The notes under the pieces were generated by a model. That model ran no database searches and was not told the DNA's origin. It saw only the letters and a program-made list of their open reading frames with translations. From NCBI GenBank assembly GCA_021014325.1, contig CM037474.1:4034488-4098487 (forward strand): a DNA stretch of 64,000 nucleotides, read 5' to 3'. This stretch comes from Plazaster borealis. Lineage: Eukaryota; Echinodermata; Asteroidea; Forcipulatida; Labidiasteridae. Position numbers and translations under genes: made by a program. Of this stretch, positions 43,101-54,959 are shown one piece after another. The first letter of the stretch is position 1. The number at the start of each line of letters is the position of its first letter.

Positions 43101-44555
43101 TAGGTTTAAAGCAACCGCGTCCACTAGACGACAGTGCGGGACTCATTTATCTTCACTGTGTAGTTATGACTGGGTTCAGAGGTGGCTGCTGTTAATGGAC
43201 CGGACCGAACAGCAGCCAGCCCCCAACCCTGTCAGATTAACCTCTCTGGACTTTTCAAAGCCTGTTGACCTCAAACAGATGTTCTCATTTTGGCATGATA
43301 TTCTCCCTACTTAAGTCTGATTTCCATTTTGTTGGCCCTCAGAATAATCAGCAAAATTGTTAATAACAAGCCTGAAAAGTCTATAAAGCCATACCACACA
43401 TGTACGTCAGCCCTTGTAATCAATGAAATTGTTCTACCTTTAGTATCACTCAGAGGAGACCTGGTCAACATATTGTTGTGATGTAACAGTTCCATTTATT
43501 TCAATGATTATTGCATACCGAATCTCCCCTCAGTTTAAGTTGGAATGTTTTGATTACGTAATTGAATACTTGTCCCAGTGTAAAACCCATTGGGCACACA
43601 CCCTCGTGGTCTGTCGTCTAGAGGGCGTGTGTGTCGGTCATCATGGCTCCCCTTTGCTTTGTTCATGGGTCGACTGCTTTACCGGTGTGAGTGTTTGGTC
43701 CCTAACTATGAGTTGGATATTCGGCAACCATTGTAACATAATTGTAGTAGCAATGTGATAATTTAATTGAACACAACGTTGCGTCTGAACGTGTTTTCGT
43801 ACATTTCATGTTGGTCAATATGATCCCGAATGGTTGGAGAACCCCCCCCCCCCATCAAATCCATCACAATACATATATCCGCGTTTACGATAAATGAATT
43901 ACTGACAAATTGATTTGCAATTAAGTTTGATTTGTGTTTTGTATTGAGACCAAATATCGTACAAAAAGTGTAGTAGGCCTACTCGTTTTGTAACACTCTT
44001 GTATCATAGTACCTGGCTGCTGCCTCAACATGGCTGCCTAAATTAAACCGTCTTGTTCAAGGGTGTAGACTCACGTCACTCTCTTTCTTGGATAACCTTG
44101 CTAGATTATCATTGATCCAGTTGTAAACAAACCGTAACCGAAAGAAATAATGAAGGACAACTGTCTTTGAACCTTAATTTAATTACACAGTGAGGTAATT
44201 TTGTCCCAAGTTTATGGCACAAAGGGGTGTGCCCTTTGTGCATTGTTGGTGGGTATAGGGAAAGGCACTTTTGCTTCTGTAAATTAACCCGAAGAGAGAA
44301 AGAAAACTAAATAAAGCCTGTTCATTTCATTGTTGTAGGAAGGACGATGTATAAAGAACACAATGCCAATTCATATGACAAGAAAAGAGTTTCCATCACG
44401 TGGTCGATATTAAATATTGTTTGACAAGGTTCATGAATAATTTAACACGATAAACATTATTTTCAGCACGAAAGGCATCGATCCATACGGGAAGTAAAAC
44501 ATCATTTTAAGAAAATCGTTCGCCACAAATTGTCCGTAAACCTACTCATTTTTGG
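40199..44555. other. Gene-poor stretch
   Basis: I see no exon, transposase or reverse-transcriptase frame. Notable pieces are the 42205-42296 repeat shared with 24540-24640, (ATT)n at 40845-40855 and C-runs at 43844-43852. Short frames are scattered and domain-free. Confidence 0.45.
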
Positions 44556-45655
44556 CGAGCTGCTTTAGCAGAATGCGAGCCTATATGTAATACCGATTTT
44601 GTCCGTCCGTGGTCCGTCTGTCTGTCCGGGTATATATGGACAAACATGTCTGTCTGTCTGTCCGGCCGTCCGCATTCAGTGTGAAGAATGTTAAAGTTTT
44701 AGTATGAAGCTTCAACTTTTAAGTGTTGAGTTGTTTTATGGAATTTAAAATCCCACGTGAGATCAGTATACAGTGACAGCCATGTTTTGAGTTAAGGAAA
44801 TGTTAAAGTTTTGGGGAATAAAACAATGCTAGGCTAAACATTGCCCCCTGGATTTTGAAGAGCCAAAGTCAGAGTAAATGTTGAAGTTTTAAAACTGATA
44901 TCTAACTTTGACTTACAACCAGACAACATTACAACAGACACGCACATATTACACAGTCACACTAAAAATGAAACTCTTGATTGTTTCAATGGTTCCAGAT
45001 GATTGAGTTAAAACAATGAGATACCTTGAATGCCCATAGGTCCTTAATACAATGATGTATCGTTTTGAAACTTATATCACATTTTGCCACTGACATGCAG
45101 ATTTGTATGAAGAATAAAACTCATTAGTATGACACCCGTTCCAGTTGAACGAGCTAAAACAATAAAACCTTGAGTGGCTCTAACTCCTTACTGCAATGAT
45201 GTATCAACTTTAAACTTGTATCAAGTTAGTGTTGTCATTGCATGCAGATTCATATAACAGAATAAAACTCATAAATATGACACCCGGTCCAGTTTATCGA
45301 GCTAAAACAATTCTTGCAATGAATTATCCACTTGAAACCTGATATGTAATTGTTTTTGTGTGAATAGATTCACTAGGTGAAAATGGAAATTGTGGTCAAA
45401 TTTGTCTATTGTTTATTATGTTAAAGTTTTCAGGGTACATTATTACCCTCTGGAAATTAAACAGCTTCTGTCCGGCCATCCGCATTGAGACTTTTTGTTA
45501 AAGTTTTTGCCTCTTTCCCACATTTCAAACCAAGATAGGCAATGGTTAACTACATAATTGTTAATTGTCCCCACCTCTTTGAACATCAGTTGATCAAATG
45601 ATTGTTTTTCTATTATTCAATGTTTCTCTATCGGGCGTTCGGCAGCTCGCCATGG
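44556..45655. mobile_element. Possible non-autonomous element with GGCGAGCTGC ends and internal repeats
   Basis: GGCGAGCTGC at 44557 is mirrored by GCAGCTCGCC at about 45644. Inside, (GTCC/GTCT)n occurs at 44600-44665, and a roughly 147-bp unit recurs at least twice (CATGCAGATT at 45094 and 45241, with GAATAAAACTCAT and GAGCTAAAACAA following each). No protein frame was found. The terminal match is short, so the boundaries are uncertain. Confidence 0.5.
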
Positions 45656-45869
45656 CAGCTTCTGCTGTTCTAGTTTTGTTTGTTGCCCCTTGTATTTTCC
45701 ACCCTTATGCTCATACTCTGAAATATAGTCCTGAAGATAACCGGCAGATCTTTGCTCAGTTCAACCTTAAGCTGTATATATTGCTATAGAATAAACAAAC
45801 TTACATCAGTAATATTCACCACAAAGATATTCAGCTCACTATTAAATTGATCAGCTTTTCTTTGAAATG

Positions 45870-47020
45870 TTGCTTTATGAAAATTAGGGGTAAGACAATT
45901 TACCCATTTTGCTTGGAAGAAGAAAGAATCTTATAAGATCAAGTCTACATTGGAGATTTCTTTTAATTTTTGGTCAGATAAAGTATAAAAGGGCAATGTT
46001 GCCTCTATAAAGGTCTTTTGAACGCTAAGCAGGCTGTAGTAGTGGATCTCCGTATAAATACAAAATGTATTATATCTAAAGCTGAATGGATTGAATGTGG
46101 CGAAAAGCAATTTAAATTTTTCCTGAATACTGAAAAACGCAACTTTGTCGATAAGTCGATTACTGGTATTGTCAATGAAGCGAATTCTGTCTTTAACCAG
46201 CTCAAAAGACATTCTTACTGAAGCTAGACGTTTTTTTGTCAATTCATTGTATTCCATCAGGAATGTTCAAGATGGAGTCGAACTAATTTCCATCTTTACT
46301 AAAGCTTCCAAACCTATTCTTTCCGATTCAAGGATTACTTTATAATGACGCCAAAATTATTCCTCGCCCCTTGACACCATATTTTGTCATGATATTTTAA
46401 GGGACAAAAAACGGGTCAAGAAGAATATATGACACATTAACATCTACCAGGAAAGTTGTACGTAGATTTATTTTCAAAAATGGGAAAATAACTTCAACAT
46501 TATTTTCGACTTGTCTACCTGGTCACATGTCTTTGAAATTCCTTTCCAATGTACTGTCGACACGAGGTTGCGATGGTTTCATTTTAGAAATATTCATAGA
46601 ATTTTGAATAAATGTCTTTATAAAACTAAAAAATTTAACTCGGATTCGTGTTTTTTTTGGTAAAAGTGAAGTGGAGACCCTGCTACATTTATTCTGTGGT
46701 TGTATCATTACTGTATCCTTCTGGAATTCAGTATTTAGATGGGTCGAAGAAAAAAATGGTTTAAGATTGATTGTAAAACAATGAGCTTTTCACTTTTCGG
46801 TAAAACAGAAATTCAGAACCAGAATCTCTTTCTTTTTATTTGCCAGTTTCATGTTTAATATAAAATGAAAATTGACGAGAAATGATCGTCTTTACCTCTC
46901 CTGAAGAACGATTTCAGAAAATACTTCCCCGTGGAGAGATTTATTTATGCCTCAAAAGGCAATATCACTAAATTGTTTAGTGAATGGGGCGCTTTCTCTG
47001 CTCTGTTCCACGACTAATAT
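45870..47020 (+). pseudogene. LINE ORF2 remnant, L1/Tx1-like
   Basis: Plus-strand fragments in shifting frames match the order of an L1/Tx1-type ORF2. KAEWIECGEKQFKFFLNTEK (46079-46138) is the segment that precedes the polymerase domain. ILTEARRFFVNSLYS (46214-46258) follows. Next come DTRLRWFHFRNIHRIL (about 46557-46604) and the terminal zinc-finger-like CFFW...ETLLHLFCGC..FW (about 46645-46725). The catalytic reverse-transcriptase palm motifs are missing between about 46345 and 46440, so the copy carries an internal deletion besides frameshifts. It is dead. Confidence 0.75.
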
Positions 47021-47526
47021 CTTTAAATTAATTTGTAACATAGTATTCTATTATTAATTTGTATTTGTACGAGTATTATTATTGTTAGTTTTTTCCTGGT
47101 GTGGTTCAGGATATTAATTAATGAGTGTCCCGGGATATAAAACATGAAAATGTAATAACAATATATAAGCGAAGTAAGCAATCAAAATGAATAAAACTCC
47201 GTACACATTTCTGTCTTATACTATCTGGAGAAACCCTCACAGCGAGATTCTTACATTAATTGTGCGTGTGGCTAGACTTTATCATCAATTTGATTATACT
47301 ATGAATTAAGAGGTGCCGGAATAAATTGGAAAATTACTTAATTGAAACATACATTACAAAAATTACAAAAATTACTTTAAAAGAAACACTTGAGAAAGAA
47401 GAATTATAACTTAAAAATAATGTGCATTTGTAATACCCGGTAAACGGTCCGATAATTTTGTTGACCAATCTGCGTTGGCATGTCCAAAAATGCTTTCAAA
47501 TCTTCTTATCAGGAAAGGGAACATAT
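47021..47526. other. No gene recognised
   Basis: AT-rich tail of the LINE remnant and unique sequence; nothing codes. Confidence 0.4.
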
Positions 47527-47703
47527 ACCATGCTCGATATTGGGGCACAGTTTACACCCCCCATTTTTCCCATACTTTAATACACTATTTGCCTCTTGTA
47601 CAGAAATACCCCCCTACAATCCTCTAAATAATTCCTGATATGCCAAGTACACAATAAAGACACAATGGGGGTACACCATGCCCCATATCGAGCGCCAAAT
47701 GTG
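47527..47703 (+). mobile_element. Family 2 dispersed element, copy 7
   Basis: TACCATGCTCGATATTGGGG at the left and ACACCATGCCCCATATCGAG plus CGCCAAATG at the right; internal CTCTTGTACAGAAATACCCC and CCTCTAAATAATTCCTGATA. One of the most complete copies. Confidence 0.8.
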
Positions 47704-47849
47704 GGAACAAGTTTCAATGCCTTTCTTGGTACGCCACTGTCAGCCACAGTGTATGTTTCGCGTACTCATCTACTCCGTGTACAGCCCAAAACCGACGGGG
47801 CCACAATATAACCGTGGCCTTAATATCTATCCAATATAATCGCGGTAAA

Positions 47850-48185
47850 ATAATAATACAACGAAATTTGTAAAGCGCCATCTATTTGTTACTTAACATA
47901 TTCCGAGGCGCTGGAAAAACAAAAATAATAATAAAAGCATACCTTACAAGATACATAATTAAAGTATACAGGGGATGTAATGAAGAGCACATTAAAGAGA
48001 GATTTGCACACTAAGACAAAAAGTGGATAAGTACAGTCATAAGCAATACAAAACAAATGTGTTTTGCGCATGCTTTTGAAAATGTCCAGAGATTCTATAG
48101 CTCGGATATATAATGGTAAGGAGTTCCTGAGTAATTTTTCCCCCGATGAGACGTTAATTCTTAAAGGGTTCATTGCGAGCCGTTG
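47850..48185 (-). pseudogene. LINE 3' end (CR1/L2-like)
   Basis: The minus strand encodes GEKLLRNSLPLYIRAIESLD and FKSMRKTHLF (about 48146-48053), the conserved extreme C-terminus of CR1/L2-type reverse transcriptases. It is followed by a noncoding tail ending in GGCGCTTTACAAATTTCGTT and GTATTATTA. A second, separately inserted copy of the kind seen at 28600-29180, about 0.3 kb 3' of GPCR C. Confidence 0.7.
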
Positions 48186-48455
48186 ATTAACCGTTGTAAA
48201 ACTTAACGTATTTCCAGAGGCTTTATATCATTGTAAAGCTGAACTCATAATGTGTGTAGTCTCATTTCAAGTCAGTCCTTGAAGCTCATTTCAGGTCCCG
48301 AACTCCACAGTCATACTTGAGGCAATGACTTTGGCTAAATGGCTACATCACTACGTCTGCAATCCATACCGGTGCACAGAATGACTTAAAGCTGTAGTCA
48401 AAGAAGCAGGAGTCTGAACTGGCTTTGTGGTACCCTTAGTTGTCATGGCAGTGCC

Positions 48456-49779
48456 CTATTGTAATGAAGTTCCCGTATCTCGAACTGTCGTAATACCAAC
48501 ATCGACTGAATTCACTCTCTTCCACAACGCCTGTCGAATACCCTTCCGGAATGGCTTGTTCATCAGCGTATAGAGTATCGGGTTGACGCAAGAGTTACCC
48601 ACGGATAGCATGACTGCGATGTGGCGAAATGGAGACGAGAAGTCCACGTACACGCCGAAGTTAGAGACGAGGAACAAGAGCTGGATCGGAGCCCAGCAGA
48701 CGGCAAAGGTGATGGCGAAGGTCAGGAGGGTCTTGATCAGGGTTTGAGACGCTCGGAGCTGCCACATCTTACGCCGATCGGCCGGGTTGAGGGTTGATGA
48801 AGCTGCAAAGGAGAACGGGCATTGATTGTTATGACCTTGGTATGTAATGATCATAGAGAAATGACGACCAGAGGTAAAAGTACTCGTTTACAAAGATATA
48901 CGGGAATTTTCATAAAATATAGTGCGCCACCAAGAATTTGCCCGATAGAGTCTAGGCTAATAATTTCCGTACAAGCGAAGTATGGCAGCTGATCAGAAAA
49001 TACATAACATTTCCATTCTTCTACCTACAAAATAATTATCTTCCAGTTAATTGTAACTTACCAATCCGACCCTTAAGAGTCTTCATCTGTCTCTTTAATG
49101 TTGAAATGACTCGCCATTGTGCCCAAACCATCACTAAGAAGGGACCGGGTAGCTGGACGATGAAAGTGTATAACCCCACAACCGCCTGGACTTCCGGGCT
49201 TGGCCAGCCCAGAAATTGGCACCCGGCGTCCTCCTCTTCGTCGTACACGAACAGTATAAACGTTTTAGACAGAGTTGCAAAAATCCAGCAAGTTGTGATC
49301 ATGAGGATTTTGTTTCGTCTGGTGAACACCACTTTGTACTTAAGTGGGTAGACGGTGGCTACAAACCGCTCCAAGTTGACGGTGACCAGACTGAACACAG
49401 ACGTCTGTGCGCAGACCCAGAACAGGAACTTGCCGCCGGAGAGTCGGCACCACAGCTCGCTGAAGAACCCCGGGTTCGTGGAGGGGGCGGTTCCCGTGAT
49501 AACGAGGAAATTCGGGATGACCAGAACACACACTATGAAGTCGACAATGGAGAGATGGATCAAGAAATCGCTGGTGTTCGAACGCAGAGATGGCACGCGA
49601 AGGAGTACAAACGTAACGAGGAAGTTACCAGCGATTCCAACCACGCAGATGATGCTGTAGAGAACAATGACAATGTCACTCCGGGCGAAGCTTCCCCAGC
49701 CACCAGTCTCTGTTTTCTCTTCATTCATCACCAGAGATCCATTTACAAAGCTAGTGTAAGAAGATGTCAGAGGCTCCAT
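48456..49779 (-). CDS. Class A (rhodopsin-like) GPCR paralogue C, two exons
   Basis: Predicted 354-residue receptor. Exon 1 is 49779-49062 and exon 2 is 48802-48456 (TAG stop), with the shortest intron of the array at 259 nt, phase 1, donor GTAAGT and acceptor CTTTGCAG. The N-terminus has an NGS glycosylation site, then the family motif WGSFARS just before TM1. Class A landmarks are all visible: GNFLV in TM1, VDFIVC in TM2, LERFVATVYP at the end of TM3, CW in TM4, Pro in TM5, CWAP in TM6 and NPILY in TM7. Cysteines before TM3 and in extracellular loop 2 (AGCQF) can form the usual disulfide. The end of TM2 reads VIPNFLVITG where B and D have VIPFKLxPTTG, a candidate ligand-pocket difference. 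An acidic run, DEEEDAG, occupies loop 2. Neighbouring paralogues lie about 17 kb downstream (B) and 7 kb upstream (D). Ligand unknown. Confidence 0.9.
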
Positions 49780-50398
49780 TATGAGGTCAAAATAGAAATA
49801 GTTAACAGGTGCGACGTAACTTTACTGAGGCAAGAGAATCTCCTTCCCGGTGAACTAAAACCGAACATAGAAAACAGACAACATTGTGGAGATTAAATAA
49901 TCAAAGATTTAATGTAAAAAACATTGACTTCAAAAAAGAAGAAGTTTTGATAGAATAGTAGGACCAATCATTTTTCGGTATCACTAGGTTTCTGGCAGCC
50001 AACTCCCAGAAATTGATTTTAAAAGCGTCCGAAGAACTTCGACAAACGTCTTGGTGGGCGGTAGGCGTTCGAAAGTGTAAACCACTGAATTTAAAACTCG
50101 TTATTTTATAAGGGTGTTGGCGCAAGAGCGAAAAAGTATCATTTAAAACATGTACACAAAGTTACGAAATTACTTTACGCTGCTAAACAAAAGTGACATG
50201 TGTTTCAATGAAATAATACCTTTTTTGCTTGCAACATTTATAATGTTTCCTATAAGTTTTATTCAGTGAGCAAATCTCTTGTTTTATCCAATAAAATAAC
50301 TAAATAACGTGTGAATCTACGAGAACACAGTGTTGGCTTAAACAAGATTTATTCAAATAAATACTTGGACAGAGACGACATGGAATCGTAGTTCGTAT
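49780..50398. other. Upstream region of GPCR C, no gene recognised
   Basis: Presumed 5' flank of receptor C. No promoter motif could be fixed with confidence. Confidence 0.4.
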
Positions 50399-50792
50399 AT
50401 AAAGGCATCGTACACGTTTGGTAATTGGAGCCTATTGTTTGTTTCAAACATATATAGTTATAGATATATACCGTAAAACTAACCTGTGGAAATTTCATTT
50501 CAAAAGGTGGTAGCGTTTTTGAGATATTGCCGAAAATCTGGAGCGGTTATGTCCACGCAGGAAGATTAATCTGCATTGGAATACACCCTCTGAGAAGCGT
50601 TACGCATAACGCTTCTCAGATTTAAATGTTTTGGGGGATAAAAAGTGATATATTTTTCCATTACCGCAATACTTCTAAGTGAAAAGTTTCTTAAAACGCA
50701 ATATACTATCCAAAGCTGCTTTACTTCTTACCAAGTAAGTTTTTATTGCCATTAATTATCAGAGTCGTTACCAAAGTGTACGATGCCTTTAA
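50399..50792. mobile_element. Fold-back element, family 1, with central hairpin
   Basis: ATAAAGGCATCGTACACGTT at the left and CCAAAGTGTACGATGCCTTT at the right. Near the centre TCTGAGAAGCGTTA is followed by its mirror TAACGCTTCTCAGA (50590-50621), making a strong hairpin. Confidence 0.85.
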
Positions 50793-53700
50793 GCAAGTGC
50801 ATCTGTAATGCACTCGCTCAAATATAACAACATTTGAATTAACTTTCTTTTCTGAACAAATTGTCATAAGGCCTACAAAAACCCCCACAGTGTTTTAGAG
50901 TCGATAGGTCGGATTTTGTTTATCTTTGAAAAAGATGCTCTACTTCTTTTGGTAAACCACTTGTTAGTGCAAACTAACGTTCAAGAAAATATAATTAAAG
51001 CTACAATGTATAAACATTGATTATTAACCGGCATATGATTAATACAAGTACCCCGGTACACGGTGATTTCCACCATTTAATTGCATTTGGTCCTTTTGAT
51101 AATGTTTGTGCAGTTCATCTTTGTTGACATTTCCCCCCCTCAAAAAAACCAAACAAACAGTGTTGCTCCTGCAATTTTAATTTATTGCAATTTTGTTGTC
51201 TCGTAAATGAAATGCCTACTTCTGATCTGCCCAGTACGGCTCAGAGACTAAACAATGGAGTTCAAGAGAAACAACAATTATACGCTAACGACACCACTGC
51301 CGTATGACAATGTAGAACGGGGCAATTGCAACTGATGAACAGGCCCTTAATTTTACTTCGCTCATATTGTGGCTGACGTTGTTTGATGGAGTTCTATATT
51401 GTTTTGTCTTTACCTAAATCATCACTCGATGTTCGAAGCCATTTGTTGGTACCGTTCAAACAGACTGATGGATGAATTGGGGAAACCTTTGCAAAAAATG
51501 CCACAGTCGTGCTGAATTTAATAGCTAAGCGCGCATTATTAAAATGAATACACTTTGAGCGACATTCACAAACAAAGTTAGCCCGAAAGGGAATCGTGAC
51601 TTGACATCAAAACCTCGAATGTATGCGACTAAGGCCTTGGGTGAATTAGCCTCTGCGGTTACGGCTACGGCTGTCGCTAAGGGTGTAGGAATGGGCCTCC
51701 TATCAGTCAACGCTCGTTCATGGGACGACCAACCGCAGCAACAGCCGCTAATTCTGGCACGATTTGAGTCTATCTTGTCCGTGCAGGAATTCAGCTTCTA
51801 GAAAAAAACTGAGTTGGTCTGAATTTGAACCGCATTCTATTTTATGTTAATTCAATTTGATTTTTTTTCGAGCGCTGCATTAAAAAAGAGAAACGACTAA
51901 TCTAGTGAATGTGTTTTAAGGGGTGTCTTCAAAGCTAATTTCTTGACTTTGACAATATTTCAGACAGATATATTGTATATTTCTCTGGAGGATTAGTACT
52001 AGTGTGGAACTTATCATGAGTAGTCTTTCAGGTTGCAATAAATTGCAACAAATCAATCTTATTGCCATAATTATCAAACATTCCCTTTGTGGAAAGTAAC
52101 TCTCAAATGGAAAGTGTTGTAGCAACATTATAATCACAAGTAGGTCAGATAAGGGAAATATTTTGGGGAATTGTGCCTTTGATGATACAATCATGGAATC
52201 TTGCACACAGTCAGAGTATGTCACGAGGAAGATATTTGGCTGAAGGGTCATCGCAGATTTGAATTGTGAACAAAGACAGGTAGAATAACGAACAATTTTC
52301 AACATTTTCAAAATGGCTGCCATTGCGGGTTTTTTTTTCTCTATACTTTTTTTCAAAGGACAAATCTGCGATGGCCATAGGATGGAGGGAAACATGCACG
52401 AGGCAGGGAGTTCCAAGAAGATAAAGCACGCCGGAATAGCTATTTTTGTCTGCCCACACTACACGTTAACACAATGCACAGGATACGGGCTGAGACTCTC
52501 GTGACCACCAAATGACCTATATACGCTATCCGAACCACTTACGAGAAATCCCTCACGAGGAATGACTAGGAATGAATAAACAAAAAATTGATGGCAAACA
52601 TTCGTTGTTTAAAAACATGTTTTGTTGTTTTTGTGTCACGAACGATATATTTTCAAAATACATTTCTAATTGATTATCTCAATGTTGTCAAACGTAGTAT
52701 TTTAATGAAAATAACAATCCAAATGCAAACTCTGCAAACAATCGTATGGTCTTTATATATGGTTAAATCTGAAAAACCCCTTAAACAGTTAACTAACATT
52801 ATTGTAAAAGAATGGCAAATTACCTTTAGTCCTTTAGTGGATCCACGACGAACGAGATGATAAATGAACTGCATAAGAGCGACGCGTTGTTTTGTTAAAA
52901 ACCAACCGGGTCCAAACAGCTTGGCGACCGCGGCTGAACTTCGGTAGTTTGAGGAACGGCTTCACGTTCACGGAAAACAGGAGCTTTCTATGGATATGCC
53001 TCCCTGCAGTAGATAGACTCCACTTGCCAAACAAGACTGCACGACGCGCATGCAAATCCGCTCACCAATTATTTATCCCCCAAAGCACGCTTGATTCGCG
53101 CTTTAACACAGACTTTACCAGTCAGCCACTTTTATAAACAAGGCGAAGGCAGAAAATGGCCGTCGTGAGCGAATGGGTCTATCATGTACGGTAAAAAGAG
53201 GTAGGAGTCAACTTTGAGCATGCGCAATACACTATTGGATTGTTTCGCTGAGGTAAAGATCGGAGTTTCCCTTCAGCACCTTCTCAATGGGGAGATTGAT
53301 TCTTCGTTGCATTACAAACACAAAAGCAGACTTTCCTCTTTCTCTCACGGTTTTTATTTTTAATATTTAGGTTTTGTTTTTGATCCAGTTCGTGCACCTT
53401 TTATTGAGAAAAAACAAATGGGTTCATGTAAAACTTGAGCAAAACAAAATAATAATACACAATATGCGGCTGCACCTAAATATCCAACAATTATAAATTG
53501 AATTGAATGCATTCTTGTAGTCTTTTTGGGGCTGTTTTCCACCTGTCAAATGTACATGTATATTTTTGTTGTGGTTTAAAAATTGTGTTATATTGCGTTT
53601 GTATAAAAATGTGTTAAGATGCATTTGTGTTGAATTTGAATTTTTGCTGAACACCGGGAAGAACATTTTCACTTTTAAAATTCCAATTGTGATTGAAAAA

Positions 53701-54573
53701 TGAATTGATTTTGATTAATTCAGTTATTAGTTCTACGGCATATTTTGAAGGCCGAATGATCATAGATACATATAGACATAAAACAGTCTTCGCAGCTGAA
53801 TTTTACAATTAAAAACACTAACAAATTACATTTGAAAAGCGGAGGGGTGACGATATCAAACATTGAAATATATATAGATTATATTAAAATCAAGAAAATC
53901 TTACGAAAGGTAAATGAAAGCCAGAGTAGCAAATGTATTAAGCAAATTATTGTGTGTACGTGTATGCAAACATTAAAAATTTAGGAACATTGCTGATTGT
54001 TTTGTTTCACATTTACTACTGCTTTAAAGACGGGTTTTGTTCCATAAATAATTGGCCATCTTTATAATCGGACTATTTTGGTACTGTTTGGTTCTGCAAA
54101 TTGGTAGTGAGATTTCATATGCGTTTCTCAAGTTATCGTGGTGAATACCTTTTCCACGTGGCGGAATCCAATTACAGAAACACTAATATAACGGTAAGAA
54201 AGCAAGGACTTAGGCGCAGCTGCTCTCTTCGTTCCCTAAGGGTTTTAAGGGTGCTTCTTCGTAGGTAGTGTAAATATATGCCAAGGATAATTGTACACAT
54301 TAGTGGATCATCGTGATTATGGTAGGTTGTGGCTCTGATTCCCATCTATAGGGTGTCCTTCATAAATATTGGTTAACGTTTGTCTCCATCCACAAAGTGA
54401 AAATAATGGTTTTGTTTTACACCTGTGTTGGGGTGTGTGGGCTGACGCAAATGCCCTTTACAAGGGCCGTAAAACAGTGACCCAATGCCTACCCACAAGG
54501 CTTTCTTTGTTGAGCTTGTACCCAAAAGAGGGAATTCTTTTGAAATTGGAACAATAGAGCTACATTGGTCATT
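50793..54573. other. Gene-poor stretch
   Basis: No exon recognised. It contains a partial copy of the GAGGCCGT element at about 51630-51705. A mirrored block occurs in 52220-52390, where ATCGCAGATTTG and CAAATCTGCGATGG face each other around a T-run (fold-back of about 150 bp). The rest is AT-rich unique DNA with domain-free frames up to 166 codons. Confidence 0.4.
52245..52415. mobile_element. Likely fold-back element
   Basis: On one side GGTCATCGCAGATTTG, on the other CAAATCTGCGATGGCC; AAAATGGCTGCCATT is palindromic near the middle. Extent estimated by eye. Confidence 0.5.
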
Positions 54574-54664
54574 TGGTGTTCGATACAGGGCATGGTGTAC
54601 CCCTATTGTGTATTCATTGTGTGCTTGGATTCTCCGGAATTCTTTAGAGGATTTTAGGGGGGTG
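54574..54664 (-). mobile_element. Family 2 element half, copy 8
   Basis: GGTGTTCGATACAGGGCATG through GGAATTCTTTAGAGGATTTT and a G-run, then stops abruptly at the start of a SINE. The other half is not seen nearby. Confidence 0.7.
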
Positions 54665-54890
54665 GCGTGTCGTGGCCGAGCGGATAAGAACACCGGACTC
54701 AAGCAGAGTGTGGGTTCGAGTCCCGGTCGTGAGACTTGTGTCCTTAAGCAAGACACTTAACCATTAATGCTGCATCCTTCGGATGGGGGCGTAGAGCCGT
54801 AGGTCCCGTGTGTTGTGTTATGCACGTAAAAGAATCCAGTGCACTCATTGTAAAGAGAAGGGGTTCGCCCCGGTGTTCCATTTAAATCTA
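54665..54890 (+). repeat. tRNA-headed SINE
   Basis: The tRNA-Leu/Ser-like head carries an A box, TGGCCGAGCGG (about 54676-54686), and a B box, GGTTCGAGTCC (about 54713-54723). The body CTTGTGTCCTTAAGCAAGAC...AAGGGGTTCGCCCCGGTGTT matches the SINE at 34683-35030. The 3' part and tail are missing, so it is truncated. The head lacks a 3' CCA and the downstream body marks it as a retroposon, not a tRNA gene. Confidence 0.8.
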
Positions 54891-54959
54891 TCCATTCGGT
54901 TTGTATTACTGAAAAGAAAGAACCCAGTAATCTTAGAAACAATTCTGATGGTTTTACAA

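Noticed and set aside
49216..49896. 226-codon plus-strand frame antisense to GPCR C
   Set aside because: Lies opposite the first exon of a clearly coding receptor; it is a shadow of its codon usage.
51916..52416. 166-codon minus-strand frame
   Set aside because: No recognisable motif, and part of it lies in a fold-back element; composition looks like noncoding DNA.
54676..54730. Possible tRNA gene (A and B boxes present)
   Set aside because: No convincing acceptor stem, and the sequence continues into a SINE body shared with 34683-35030.
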